Assembly: GCA_002697475.1 (NCBI GenBank) | Contig: NZVW01000050.1 | Location: 1 to 14,705, forward strand | Source: Aquimarina sp. | Lineage (GTDB): Bacteria; Bacteroidota; Bacteroidia; Flavobacteriales; Flavobacteriaceae | DNA: 14,705 nucleotides | Reading direction: 5' to 3' | In this document: piece after piece, positions 7,328-14,499 of the stretch | How the letters are laid out: each line of letters starts with the position of its first letter | Numbering within the stretch: the first letter of the stretch is position 1 | Notes under the pieces: model-generated | Seen by the model: the letters and a program-made list of their open reading frames with translations, nothing else | Databases searched by the model: none | What the model was told of the DNA's origin: nothing | Program-made: the position numbers and the translations under genes

Positions 7328-8445
7328 GACAGTTTTTTTATATGATTAAATATATCTAAATAATTTTGAGTTTCCTGAGCCGGAGTAAAGTCTTCTTTTA
7401 ATGTACGCATTAAGTTTGTAGTTTTTGTTTTCAAATCAGATGCAGTACTCCTATAAAATTCTGTTAAAGCCATCAGCAGCGATTTTTCTGATAAGACATC
7501 AAAAAGAAAAGCATTGTCCTGATGCAATATATCCGGTATACCACCTGCATTTGAAGCTAAAATCGGGATCTCTAACGCTGCTGCTTCAAAAATAACATTA
7601 GGCATCCCATCATAAATAGAAGGAATAGCTACAATATCACAAATTAAGTAATTCGCCATCAGCTCTGTCTTAGATTCTGGTACGACTATAGAATATTTAA
7701 CATTCCTTGATATTAACAGTTCCTCTAGATGAGACTCTATTTCGCCCACAATTCTCAGATGTACATTTTTGTTGAATTCTGATTTTTGTAATACGGATAG
7801 AAAGAAATCAATTCCCTTTTTTTGTTTCAAAAATCCAACAAGACCAATCACGGTAGTATTTTCATCCAGATGTAAAGCTTCTTTATAGGACACTGCCAAC
7901 TTTTGATCAGATGCTAGTACTTCCCAATCTTCTAAATGAATAGAGTTTGGGGTATGATACACTTGCGCAGAAGGATTCATGCGTTGTATGCGAACTACTT
8001 TTTCCTGGGTAACGCAAGCTATAGCAGATGTATTATGGATAGCATACAGGATATGCTGCATTTTATTGGAAAAAATAGCGGTATCAAAATCATTACCTCT
8101 GATACACATTAAAGAAGGTTTTTGTAACCAGTTGGCAATTAAAGGCAATCCTTTAAAGCATAAATTACTCCCGAAGCCCACCAGAATATAACTTGCCAGA
8201 ATTTCTTTTTGTTTACTGATAAATGCCCATAAAACATTCAATGTGTGCGAGCTATCTTCAAAAACAGGAATAGCCGTATAGCTTCCGTTGATCTGAGCTT
8301 CTGTTTGAAAGGCTTTATTCTTATTCGTAAAATGGTATACATTGATAGTATGATGACGCCGCAAATTAGTAATGATGCGATCACAACTTCTGGACATTCC
8401 TCCTTTAGCAGGAGGGTAATTTTCAGTAAACCAGCTTATAACCAT
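7324..8445 (-). CDS. GT4-type glycosyltransferase (second in operon)
   Basis: GT-B retaining glycosyltransferase, 373 aa, no signal peptide or TM, so cytoplasmic. N-domain: FTENYPPAKGGMSRS with the conserved GG loop (15-16), then CIRGNDFDTAIF (114-125). C-domain: VIGLVGFLKQKKGIDFFL (199-216), LRIVGE, and the donor-site segment YDGMPNVIFEAAALEIPILAS, followed by GGIPDIL. In the family's EX7E motif the first Glu is Asp here (D279, with E287 as the second), a mild change often tolerated. The start lies only 9 bp after the stop of the Cys/Gly-rich gene, and the end overlaps the lipoprotein ATG by 4 bp. Likely transfers a hexose-type sugar to a lipid- or protein-linked acceptor; donor and acceptor cannot be read from the sequence. 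Confidence 0.9.
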   Translation of the reverse strand: MVISWFTENYPPAKGGMSRSCDRIITNLRRHHTINVYHFTNKNKAFQTEAQINGSYTAIPVFEDSSHTLNVLWAFISKQKEILASYILVGFGSNLCFKGLPLIANWLQKPSLMCIRGNDFDTAIFSNKMQHILYAIHNTSAIACVTQEKVVRIQRMNPSAQVYHTPNSIHLEDWEVLASDQKLAVSYKEALHLDENTTVIGLVGFLKQKKGIDFFLSVLQKSEFNKNVHLRIVGEIESHLEELLISRNVKYSIVVPESKTELMANYLICDIVAIPSIYDGMPNVIFEAAALEIPILASNAGGIPDILHQDNAFLFDVLSEKSLLMALTEFYRSTASDLKTKTTNLMRTLKEDFTPAQETQNYLDIFNHIKKLS

Positions 8446-8454
8446 CCGCCTGAA

Positions 8455-8868
8455 TTAACTGTAAAAGAATGTGTCGTCTGTTCCTAGCATCCCTAAACCA
8501 TCATTTGTAGACGTATCCTCAAGGCTTTGTAAATCACCTTCTGTCCAGGTACCTTCAGCGCCTCCGCCACCAAAGCCTCCACCGCCAAAACCATCTTCAA
8601 AACCTGAGGATTGTGAAGTGCCGGTAGTATTAGATGTACCAACTATATAAGGAGTTGTATCTGTATAATGATCTTCCATAAGGGTATCCTTTTGCTTTTC
8701 TTCACTAAACAGTAACGTTTCCCAGTAACAGTTTTCGCATAAATTTGCGGATCTATAGTTACGGGTATGAAGATTACATATATCTTTTTGGCATTTAGAA
8801 CATACATGCGCCTTTGTATTCGTACAATCCAGATTTAGGAACACACCTGATTTTTGTTGGCAATTCAT
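8455..8868 (-). CDS. Cys/His metal-binding protein with Gly-rich tail, unknown function
   Basis: Small 137-aa cytoplasmic protein (no signal peptide, no TM). The first 47 residues hold C3, C15, H21, C23, C26, C31, H34, C44 and C47: CxxC, CxxH and CxxC pairs plus two N-terminal cysteines, enough for two zinc ions in a B-box-like cross-brace (inference). A short acidic linker follows, then a Thr/Ser/Asn-rich stretch (about 70-89) and a glycine run at 93-103 (GFGGGGFGGGGAEGTW). The tail is acidic and ends DDTFFYS. The Gly-rich FGGGGFGGGG-type end resembles tails of some bacterial membrane-linked TPM/DUF2207 proteins, but no such domain is present. The start overlaps the membrane-protein stop by 4 bp (ATGA). 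It could be an adaptor or scaffold, or a substrate of the neighbouring transferases. I do not recognise a named family. Confidence 0.8.
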   Translation of the reverse strand: MNCQQKSGVFLNLDCTNTKAHVCSKCQKDICNLHTRNYRSANLCENCYWETLLFSEEKQKDTLMEDHYTDTTPYIVGTSNTTGTSQSSGFEDGFGGGGFGGGGAEGTWTEGDLQSLEDTSTNDGLGMLGTDDTFFYS

Positions 8869-9755
8869 AATCCTGAGTTTAAATTAGTAATAGTTGACCC
8901 ATTTTTAGGAACCAGAACATTATATTCTTTAATGTACTTCAGCATTCTTGTGTAGGTGGAATCATTTTGTAGTGTTTCCTTACTTATTTTGGAAGAGATA
9001 ACATCTACTTTTTCCTTACTTTTTACCTTAATAAGTATATAATCCCCTTCACTTTTTACAGTAGTATCGTACATTCCGGTTGCATTTTGTTCTAGCACGT
9101 CATAATCAGAAGCTTTCACTTTTAAAATGAGCTGGTAGAAAAATTTGTGTTTGTGTTTTATCTTAGTCTTCGTTTTTCCGCTACTTCGTCGTTTGGTAGA
9201 ACGTACTCGTAGTGATATCTGAAGCATGGATACCATACAAAAAGTACCATCTCTAAAAAGAAATTGACCAAAGAAGCGTTCTAACTGATACGGTTTGTAG
9301 GTATATCCGGAGCCATTACTAAATCCTATGTCTTCAGGATTTAAAAGGTTTTGATCAGTTTCAATACCACCTGAATTTAAACGTAGTTTAATTCCGTTTT
9401 TATAGAGATCTCCTTTAGTATATACGATAAATTTGGCCAATTCCGCAAAAGCGTTAATTGGGATAAAATCCTTTTTAGCATACATCGCTACAAAAGGTAA
9501 AGAAAACAGAAAGAAAAATGCAGTTATAAAAGCGAATACAATCATACCTTCAGAAGCTACAACTCCAGTAAAATAAAGAAATATCAAAGCTATGGGTACA
9601 AGTGCTAACAGGTAAAAAGGTTTAAACTTAAATCCTCTTTTTTTCAGGATATATTGCTTAAAGAACAGCAACCAATATTCACCGGGTCTTTTGGCGTTGA
9701 TCTGTTTAGTTTTGCGAAACTGTTCGCGGTCAGTTTTAAGTATTTCTTTAATCAT
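8865..9755 (-). CDS. Two-TM membrane protein with polybasic segment, unknown function
   Basis: 296 aa. A basic amphipathic N-terminus (EILKTDREQFRKTKQINAKR, then KRPGEYWLLFFKQYILKKR) precedes two hydrophobic helices at about 46-66 and 71-92 with a very short turn, placing both ends in the cytoplasm by the positive-inside rule. The C-terminal 200 residues form an alpha/beta domain whose middle carries a strongly basic stretch (about 184-204, STKRRSSGKTKTKIKHKHK) flanked by beta strands (MVSMLQISLRV; FFYQLILKVKASDYDVL). It overlaps genes on both sides by 4 bp, so translation is coupled to the first GT4 and to the Cys/Gly-rich protein. The basic face may bind anionic lipid or a phosphorylated carrier and dock the soluble transferases at the membrane; this is inference. 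No family recognised. Confidence 0.8.
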   Translation of the reverse strand: MIKEILKTDREQFRKTKQINAKRPGEYWLLFFKQYILKKRGFKFKPFYLLALVPIALIFLYFTGVVASEGMIVFAFITAFFFLFSLPFVAMYAKKDFIPINAFAELAKFIVYTKGDLYKNGIKLRLNSGGIETDQNLLNPEDIGFSNGSGYTYKPYQLERFFGQFLFRDGTFCMVSMLQISLRVRSTKRRSSGKTKTKIKHKHKFFYQLILKVKASDYDVLEQNATGMYDTTVKSEGDYILIKVKSKEKVDVISSKISKETLQNDSTYTRMLKYIKEYNVLVPKNGSTITNLNSGL

Positions 9756-10927
9756 GATGGGAGCAATGTTTTATACACCTCTTTCATTTTATCTTCCTGA
9801 TATTCCCAAAGATATTTTTTTTCAATAGCTTTCTTCCCGTTCATGCCTACTTTTTTTAGTAGGGCAGGAGATTCCAGTAACGTTCTTATTTTTCTACCTA
9901 ATAATTCCGGTCTGTCCGGTGGAATTAAAAATCCTGTAGTATTGTTCTGAATTAGTTCTCGTACTACAGGAATATCTGAGGCTACAACCGGAATACCATA
10001 GGACATGGATTCTAAAATTTTTAAAGGACAGCATCCTTGTAAAATATTTCGATTACAAGTCGTTAGGGGAGCCACGCTAAGTATAGCATTCTTAATTTGA
10101 TGAGCTAATTCATACTTATCTAACTCATATAACCAGTCAATGTTATGACTGACACCTATATCCTTGGCCAATTCGTGAAACATTAATGTTCTTTTTTCAG
10201 GTACCGAGGAACAAATTCTTAATCTGATATTTAAATCATCAAGCTCCTTAAATGCTTTTAAAAGAATCTTAAGCCCTTGCCAGTTTTGTAAAGCACCAAA
10301 ATATAGAATATAGGGAGAAGGGGAGTGGACCTTAATTACTGAGGTTGCAATATCATAAAATTGCACCCCGTTAGGAATAACACTGATCTTATCTGTATCA
10401 CCTGTAAAATTTTTAATAATAAACTTTTTAGTAACTGCTGAGGGTGTAATTATAGCATCACAATGGGTAATACAATGATGTTCAAAGTATTTAATTTTGT
10501 CTAAAACAGTTTCACTAATATTAGGATATCGGTTTGATAATTCGATATGCATTAAAGCATTTACTTCAAAGACAGTTTTGCACTTTAGTTTACTTTTTAA
10601 AACCGGAATACCACCCCAAATATCTCTGAAATGAATTAACTTAACGCCTTCACAAAAAGAACTTTGTAAAAATTCTAAAACACTTACCTGAAACTTTTCA
10701 GTTCGGTCAAGAAAATTTGCCACTTTTTCTTTCCAGCGATATACATGAAGCTTTCTTTCATCATCATATTGAAAACCAGGCATGTCATCAGTTCCCAGAC
10801 AAATAAGTAATCCTGCTTTAAATGTATTCTGTAAGGCTTTTAAGCAATGGTTAATATGTGTAGCAGCGCCCTTTTGTGAAGGAAAAACATCAAAGGCTAT
10901 ATATATGTACTCAGGTTTAGGAGACAT
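9752..10927 (-). CDS. GT4-type glycosyltransferase (first gene of operon)
   Basis: GT-B glycosyltransferase, 391 aa, cytoplasmic. N-domain: IAFDVFPSQKGAATHINHCL (10-29) with the acceptor-side glycine loop and HFRDIWGGIPV (99-109). Linker: DKISVIPNGVQF (179-190). C-domain: ILYFGALQNWQGLKILLKAF (207-226) and PLKILESMSYGIPVVASDIP (301-320), followed by VVRELIQNNTTGFL. The position eight residues before E306, normally the first Glu of EX7E, is Gly298, so the motif is incomplete as in the PLK..E subgroup. ATG 10927 is taken as the start because it is preceded by a 173-bp gap with no gene and gives a full N-domain. The stop overlaps the membrane-protein ATG (ATGA). Likely sets the first or an early sugar of the operon's product; specificity unknown. 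Confidence 0.9.
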   Translation of the reverse strand: MSPKPEYIYIAFDVFPSQKGAATHINHCLKALQNTFKAGLLICLGTDDMPGFQYDDERKLHVYRWKEKVANFLDRTEKFQVSVLEFLQSSFCEGVKLIHFRDIWGGIPVLKSKLKCKTVFEVNALMHIELSNRYPNISETVLDKIKYFEHHCITHCDAIITPSAVTKKFIIKNFTGDTDKISVIPNGVQFYDIATSVIKVHSPSPYILYFGALQNWQGLKILLKAFKELDDLNIRLRICSSVPEKRTLMFHELAKDIGVSHNIDWLYELDKYELAHQIKNAILSVAPLTTCNRNILQGCCPLKILESMSYGIPVVASDIPVVRELIQNNTTGFLIPPDRPELLGRKIRTLLESPALLKKVGMNGKKAIEKKYLWEYQEDKMKEVYKTLLPS

Positions 10928-10944
10928 TTTAAGTTTTATCTGCG

Positions 10945-10960
10945 GAATATAGTAATATTC
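10945..10960. promoter_or_regulatory. AT-rich palindrome upstream of the glycosyltransferase operon
   Basis: GAATAT-AGTA-ATATTC, a perfect 6-bp-arm inverted repeat, 18 bp before the first GT start (minus strand). Just upstream, 10962-10969 reads TTTCTTTG on the minus strand, one base off TAnnTTTG, so the palindrome could overlap the transcript start and act as an operator. No -33 TTG was found. AT-rich palindromes arise easily, so this is tentative. Confidence 0.35.
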
Positions 10961-11018
10961 TCAAAGAAATGGTTTAATGGAAGGTATAGTTTTATGCTAA
11001 GCTTCATTTTCTGAAACA

Positions 11019-11044
11019 TCTGTTATAAAAATTATAAAAACAGA
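11019..11044. repeat. Imperfect inverted repeat upstream of the molybdenum hydroxylase operon
   Basis: TCTGTT-ATAA, loop AAA, TTAT, three unpaired A, AACAGA. It is centred about 70 bp before the cytochrome start in the divergent intergenic region. It could be an operator or a leader stem for the + strand operon. The rest of 10928-11100 is A-rich with no perfect TAnnTTTG element on the + strand (TAGTTTTA at about 10987 is one base off). Confidence 0.3.
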
Positions 11045-11100
11045 GGAACTAAATAAAAAAAGGTGAAATTTCAGTATCTTTTATATCTAAAACACCAACA

Positions 11101-11736
11101 ATGTTTAACACACACTTATCATCAAGATACGCTAAACCAATACTTAAGTTCTTTATTTTTTCAGTGGCAGTCATTTTAGCGATAGCCTATAAGTCCAAAA
11201 ATGACAAGAAAGCGGAATACGTTCTGTTATCCGAGATCAGGAAAAAAGATAGTATTGCCTCTATAACAGCATTCAAAAAAGTCTACTCCGTACTCATGCA
11301 TCCCAGATGTATGAATTGTCACCCTGATGGCGATATCCCGTTACAGGGAGACGAAAGTCGTATCCATAATATGCTTCCGCAGCGGGGTCCTGATGGAAAG
11401 GGCATCCTGACTATGAAATGCGCTAATTGTCACGGCGCTACTGGGGTACCCGGAGATGCCACACCACCAGGAAACCCACATTGGCATTTGCCTCCTGCAG
11501 ATATGAAAATGGTATTTCAGGGGCGTACAGCCAGAGAGTTAGCTTTGCAATTGGTCAACCCGGATTTAAATGGTCATAAAAATATGGAGGAGCTAAGATT
11601 ACACGCAGAGGATACCTTAGTTAAAAGTGGATGGAACATGGGTGGAGATCGTGAATTGCCTCCGCTATCCTATCAGGAATTTAAAGAGGCCTGGTACGAA
11701 TGGATTGATAATGGAGCTTACGCACCGTCTAATTAA
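11101..11736 (+). CDS. Membrane-anchored diheme c-type cytochrome
   Basis: 211 aa. One N-terminal hydrophobic helix (about 15-30, PILKFFIFSVAVILAIAY) acts as an uncleaved anchor or signal, leaving the rest in the periplasm. Two heme c sites are visible: C70-M-N-C73-H74 (HPRCMNCHPDGD) and C107-A-N-C110-H111 (MKCANCHGATG). A conserved-looking NPHWHLPPADMKM segment follows, offering candidate axial ligands, and the C-terminal half is helical (TARELALQLVNPDLNGHKN; FKEAWYEWIDNGAY). It is the first gene of a three-gene unit with a 2Fe-2S subunit and a molybdopterin subunit, so its job is most likely to take electrons from the hydroxylase to the respiratory chain. Start chosen at the first ATG before the hydrophobic helix. 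The heme motifs are certain; the partner assignment comes from context. Confidence 0.88.
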   Translation: MFNTHLSSRYAKPILKFFIFSVAVILAIAYKSKNDKKAEYVLLSEIRKKDSIASITAFKKVYSVLMHPRCMNCHPDGDIPLQGDESRIHNMLPQRGPDGKGILTMKCANCHGATGVPGDATPPGNPHWHLPPADMKMVFQGRTARELALQLVNPDLNGHKNMEELRLHAEDTLVKSGWNMGGDRELPPLSYQEFKEAWYEWIDNGAYAPSN

Positions 11737-11773
11737 GATTAAAGAATTGCTATAAAATATAAACTCATTGCTT

Positions 11774-12232
11774 ATGCCAGTATATACTATAAATATAAAT
11801 GGAGAAAATAAACAGGTAGATGTAGACTCAGATACTCCCGTTCTTTGGGTTCTGAGGGATAGTTTACGTTTACTTGGAACTAAATATGGATGTGGAATAG
11901 CTCATTGTGGCGCATGTACCGTTCATATGGAAGGTGACGCGGTTAGGTCTTGTGCCTATCCTATAAGTGCTGTGGGGGACAAAAAGATTGTAACTATTGA
12001 GGGGCTTTCTGAAAATGGTGATCATCCTGTTCAGAAAGCGTGGTTAGAGCACGATGTACCACAATGTGGTTATTGTCAGGCCGGTCAGATCATGACAGCT
12101 TCGTCATTACTAGCCCAAAACTCTAACCCAAGTGATGAGGAAATACGCCGAGCAATGAATGGCAATATTTGTCGTTGCGCTACTTATACCAGAATTAATC
12201 GGGCAATACGAACCGCATCTAAAGATATGTAA
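11774..12232 (+). CDS. 2Fe-2S subunit of a molybdenum hydroxylase (isoquinoline 1-oxidoreductase alpha type)
   Basis: Small iron-sulfur subunit of the xanthine dehydrogenase/CO dehydrogenase small-subunit family, 152 aa (typical about 150-160). The N-terminal plant-ferredoxin-type cluster uses C40, C45, C48 and C60 (YGCGIAHCGACTVH); the C-terminal all-helical cluster uses C98, C101, C133 and C135 (PQCGYCQAGQ and ICRCATYTRI). It passes electrons from the molybdenum cofactor outward. An in-frame TTG at 11768 would add only two residues; ATG 11774 with MPVYTININGE fits the family start. There is no signal peptide, so it probably crosses the membrane folded with the Tat-bearing large subunit. It follows the cytochrome by 37 bp and precedes the large subunit by 2 bp. 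Confidence 0.95.
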   Translation: MPVYTININGENKQVDVDSDTPVLWVLRDSLRLLGTKYGCGIAHCGACTVHMEGDAVRSCAYPISAVGDKKIVTIEGLSENGDHPVQKAWLEHDVPQCGYCQAGQIMTASSLLAQNSNPSDEEIRRAMNGNICRCATYTRINRAIRTASKDM

Positions 12233-12234
12233 TC

Positions 12235-14499
12235 ATGGCAAAAGTAAAGACACATTTCAACAGACGTTCGTTCCTAAAGCTATCAGCTGCAGGAAGTACA
12301 GGGCTTATGATACAGTTCAGTTGGTTTTCAGCACTGGCTAAAGAAAATCCAGCATTAGAAGCAGCGTATGAATTGAACGGTTTTATAAAAATTGACACGA
12401 ATGGTATAGTAACCATAGCATCACCAAATCCAGAAATAGGGCAAAATGTGAAAACATCCATGCCTATGATTGTGGCAGAAGAACTTGATGTAGATTGGAA
12501 AAATGTTAAAGTAGTTCAGGCACCATTGAATACAGCAATTTTTACCAGACAGTTAGCCGGTGGTAGCAGATCTATTAATCAAAGTTGGAACTCTTTAAGA
12601 ATGGCTGGAGCCACGGCTAGACATATGCTGGTCACGGCTGCTGCAAAAGCATGGAACGTCCCTGTATCTGAACTAGACGTTACTAAAGGAATTATTTCTC
12701 ACGCTAAAAGTGGAAAATCAGCCAGTTTTGGAGAGATGGCACAAGCCGCATCAAAAATTAAGATCCCAAAAGAAGTAGATGTTAAAAATATCAAGGATTT
12801 TAAGATCATAAGACATTCCAAATTCAATGTGGATGGTCCCGAAATTGTAACCGGTAAGGCTGTATATGGTTTGGATGTCTATGGAGAGAACATGGTTTTC
12901 GCATCCATAATCCATCCTCCGGCTTTTGGCATGAAGTTGAAGTCCTATGACGCTACTGAAGCAATGGCGATGAAAGGAGTAGAGGATGTTTTTACCATTC
13001 AGACCTATCCTGAAGACTATGTGCGCGGTGCTTTTGACACATCAGCATTTCCTGAGTTAATTGTAATTACAGGTGACTCCACATGGAGAATTATGAAAGC
13101 CAAAAAGAAGATAAAAGCTGAATGGATTCCGTTTGATTCGCATAGTATCAAGGTAAAAGGCTTTAGAGATCCAGAGGCGAAAGACCAGCCTATACCTGCA
13201 GGTATGGAACATACTCCAAATCAATATACCTCTATGATTCAGAGGAGTAAAGAAAAAGCTAAAGAGGTTCGTAAAGATGGTGACCCGGAGAAAGCTTTTT
13301 CGCAAGCAGTAAAAATTATAGAACGTTCATATACCGCTCCGTATTTGGCTCATAGTGCTTTAGAACCCCTTAATTTTTATGCTAATGTAACTGACGAGAA
13401 AGCAGAATTAATTGGTCCAATCCAAACGCCTGAGTTTATGGAAAAATCCGTTGCTCAAAGATTAGGGTTGAGTCTGGAACAAATAGATATTCAAATGACT
13501 CGCATCGGTGGTGGTTTTGGTAGAAAACTATTTGGTCACTATCTTGTTGAAGCAGCCATAATTTCTCAAAAAATAAAGAAACCGGTAAAGCTAATCTATA
13601 CCAGAGAAGACGATATGACATTTGGAGCATATCGACCTATTTACCATGCATATTATAAAGCAGGGCTGGATGCCAATAACAATCTTATCGCATTTCATGT
13701 AAAGGCAGGAGGAATTCCTGAAAGTCCTTTATTTGAAAACCGTTTCCCGGCAGGTGCGGTGGATAATTATTTAGCTGAAGCCTGGAATATTGAAAGTAAT
13801 ATAACTACGGCAGCTTTTAGAGCTCCAAGATCTAATTTTATGGGTGCTGTAGAGCAGGCCTTTTTAGACGAAGTTGCTGAGCTGGCAGGTAAAGATCCTA
13901 TAGATTTCAGGTTAGAACTTTTTGATAAAGCCATAAAAAACCCTGTAGGGAACAAAAATGATTATGACGCGAAACGTTATGCCGGTGTGCTACAATTAAT
14001 TCGTGAAAAAGCCAAATGGGGTACACCTAAGAAAGGCTTGAGTAGAGGAGTGGCTGCCTATTTTTGTCATGATAGTTATGTAGCCAATGTAGTAGATCTA
14101 CGAATGGAGAATGATAAACCCGTGATAGAAAAAGTATATTGTGCTACAGATTGTGGAATTGTGGTAAATCCTATTGCAGCTTCTAATATGGTAGAAGGAG
14201 GAAGTGTGGATGGAATAGGTCACGCACTATATAGCATGTTGACTATAGACAATGGAAAACCAGAGCAAAATAACTTTCATGATTATCATTTGATTAGAAA
14301 TAATGATGCTCCCTGGGACGTGGAAACCTATTTTGTAGAGAGTGACGTGCATCCAACAGGGTTAGGGGAACCACCATTTGCACCAGCAATAGGTGCTTTA
14401 ACCAATGCACTTTATAAAGCTACCGGTAAGAGATATTATAATCAACCTTATATGATAGATATTGAAGAGAAATATCTTCAGCCCATAGAAGATGTGTAG
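12235..14499 (+). CDS. Molybdopterin-binding subunit of a Tat-exported molybdenum hydroxylase (IorB-like)
   Basis: Catalytic subunit of the xanthine dehydrogenase family, 754 aa, in the size range of isoquinoline 1-oxidoreductase beta subunits. It hydroxylates an N-heterocycle or aldehyde using water and a molybdopterin cofactor. The N-terminus has a twin-arginine signal, FNRRSFLKLSAAGSTG (R10, R11), so it is exported folded. Cofactor-site landmarks are RIGGGFGRKLF (423-433), AFRAPRSNFMGAVEQAFLDE (527 onward) and GLGEPPFAPAIGALTNA with E712, the family's catalytic Glu. A first domain with PNPEIGQNVKTSMPMIVAEEL matches the family's N-terminal repeat of the cofactor fold. No FAD subunit is encoded nearby; electrons leave through the 2Fe-2S subunit and diheme cytochrome. 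Maturation genes (XdhC-like) are not in the window. Substrate cannot be assigned. Confidence 0.94.
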   Translation: MAKVKTHFNRRSFLKLSAAGSTGLMIQFSWFSALAKENPALEAAYELNGFIKIDTNGIVTIASPNPEIGQNVKTSMPMIVAEELDVDWKNVKVVQAPLNTAIFTRQLAGGSRSINQSWNSLRMAGATARHMLVTAAAKAWNVPVSELDVTKGIISHAKSGKSASFGEMAQAASKIKIPKEVDVKNIKDFKIIRHSKFNVDGPEIVTGKAVYGLDVYGENMVFASIIHPPAFGMKLKSYDATEAMAMKGVEDVFTIQTYPEDYVRGAFDTSAFPELIVITGDSTWRIMKAKKKIKAEWIPFDSHSIKVKGFRDPEAKDQPIPAGMEHTPNQYTSMIQRSKEKAKEVRKDGDPEKAFSQAVKIIERSYTAPYLAHSALEPLNFYANVTDEKAELIGPIQTPEFMEKSVAQRLGLSLEQIDIQMTRIGGGFGRKLFGHYLVEAAIISQKIKKPVKLIYTREDDMTFGAYRPIYHAYYKAGLDANNNLIAFHVKAGGIPESPLFENRFPAGAVDNYLAEAWNIESNITTAAFRAPRSNFMGAVEQAFLDEVAELAGKDPIDFRLELFDKAIKNPVGNKNDYDAKRYAGVLQLIREKAKWGTPKKGLSRGVAAYFCHDSYVANVVDLRMENDKPVIEKVYCATDCGIVVNPIAASNMVEGGSVDGIGHALYSMLTIDNGKPEQNNFHDYHLIRNNDAPWDVETYFVESDVHPTGLGEPPFAPAIGALTNALYKATGKRYYNQPYMIDIEEKYLQPIEDV

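Noticed and set aside
8573..8605. Gly-rich coding repeat (GGGGFGGGG) as a DNA tandem repeat element
   Set aside because: It is in frame within the Cys/Gly-rich protein and follows from glycine codons; no copy elsewhere in the window.
12159..12461. Short frames on both strands at the 2Fe-2S/molybdopterin subunit junction
   Set aside because: They cover the end of one family-matched gene and the Tat signal of the next; shadows.
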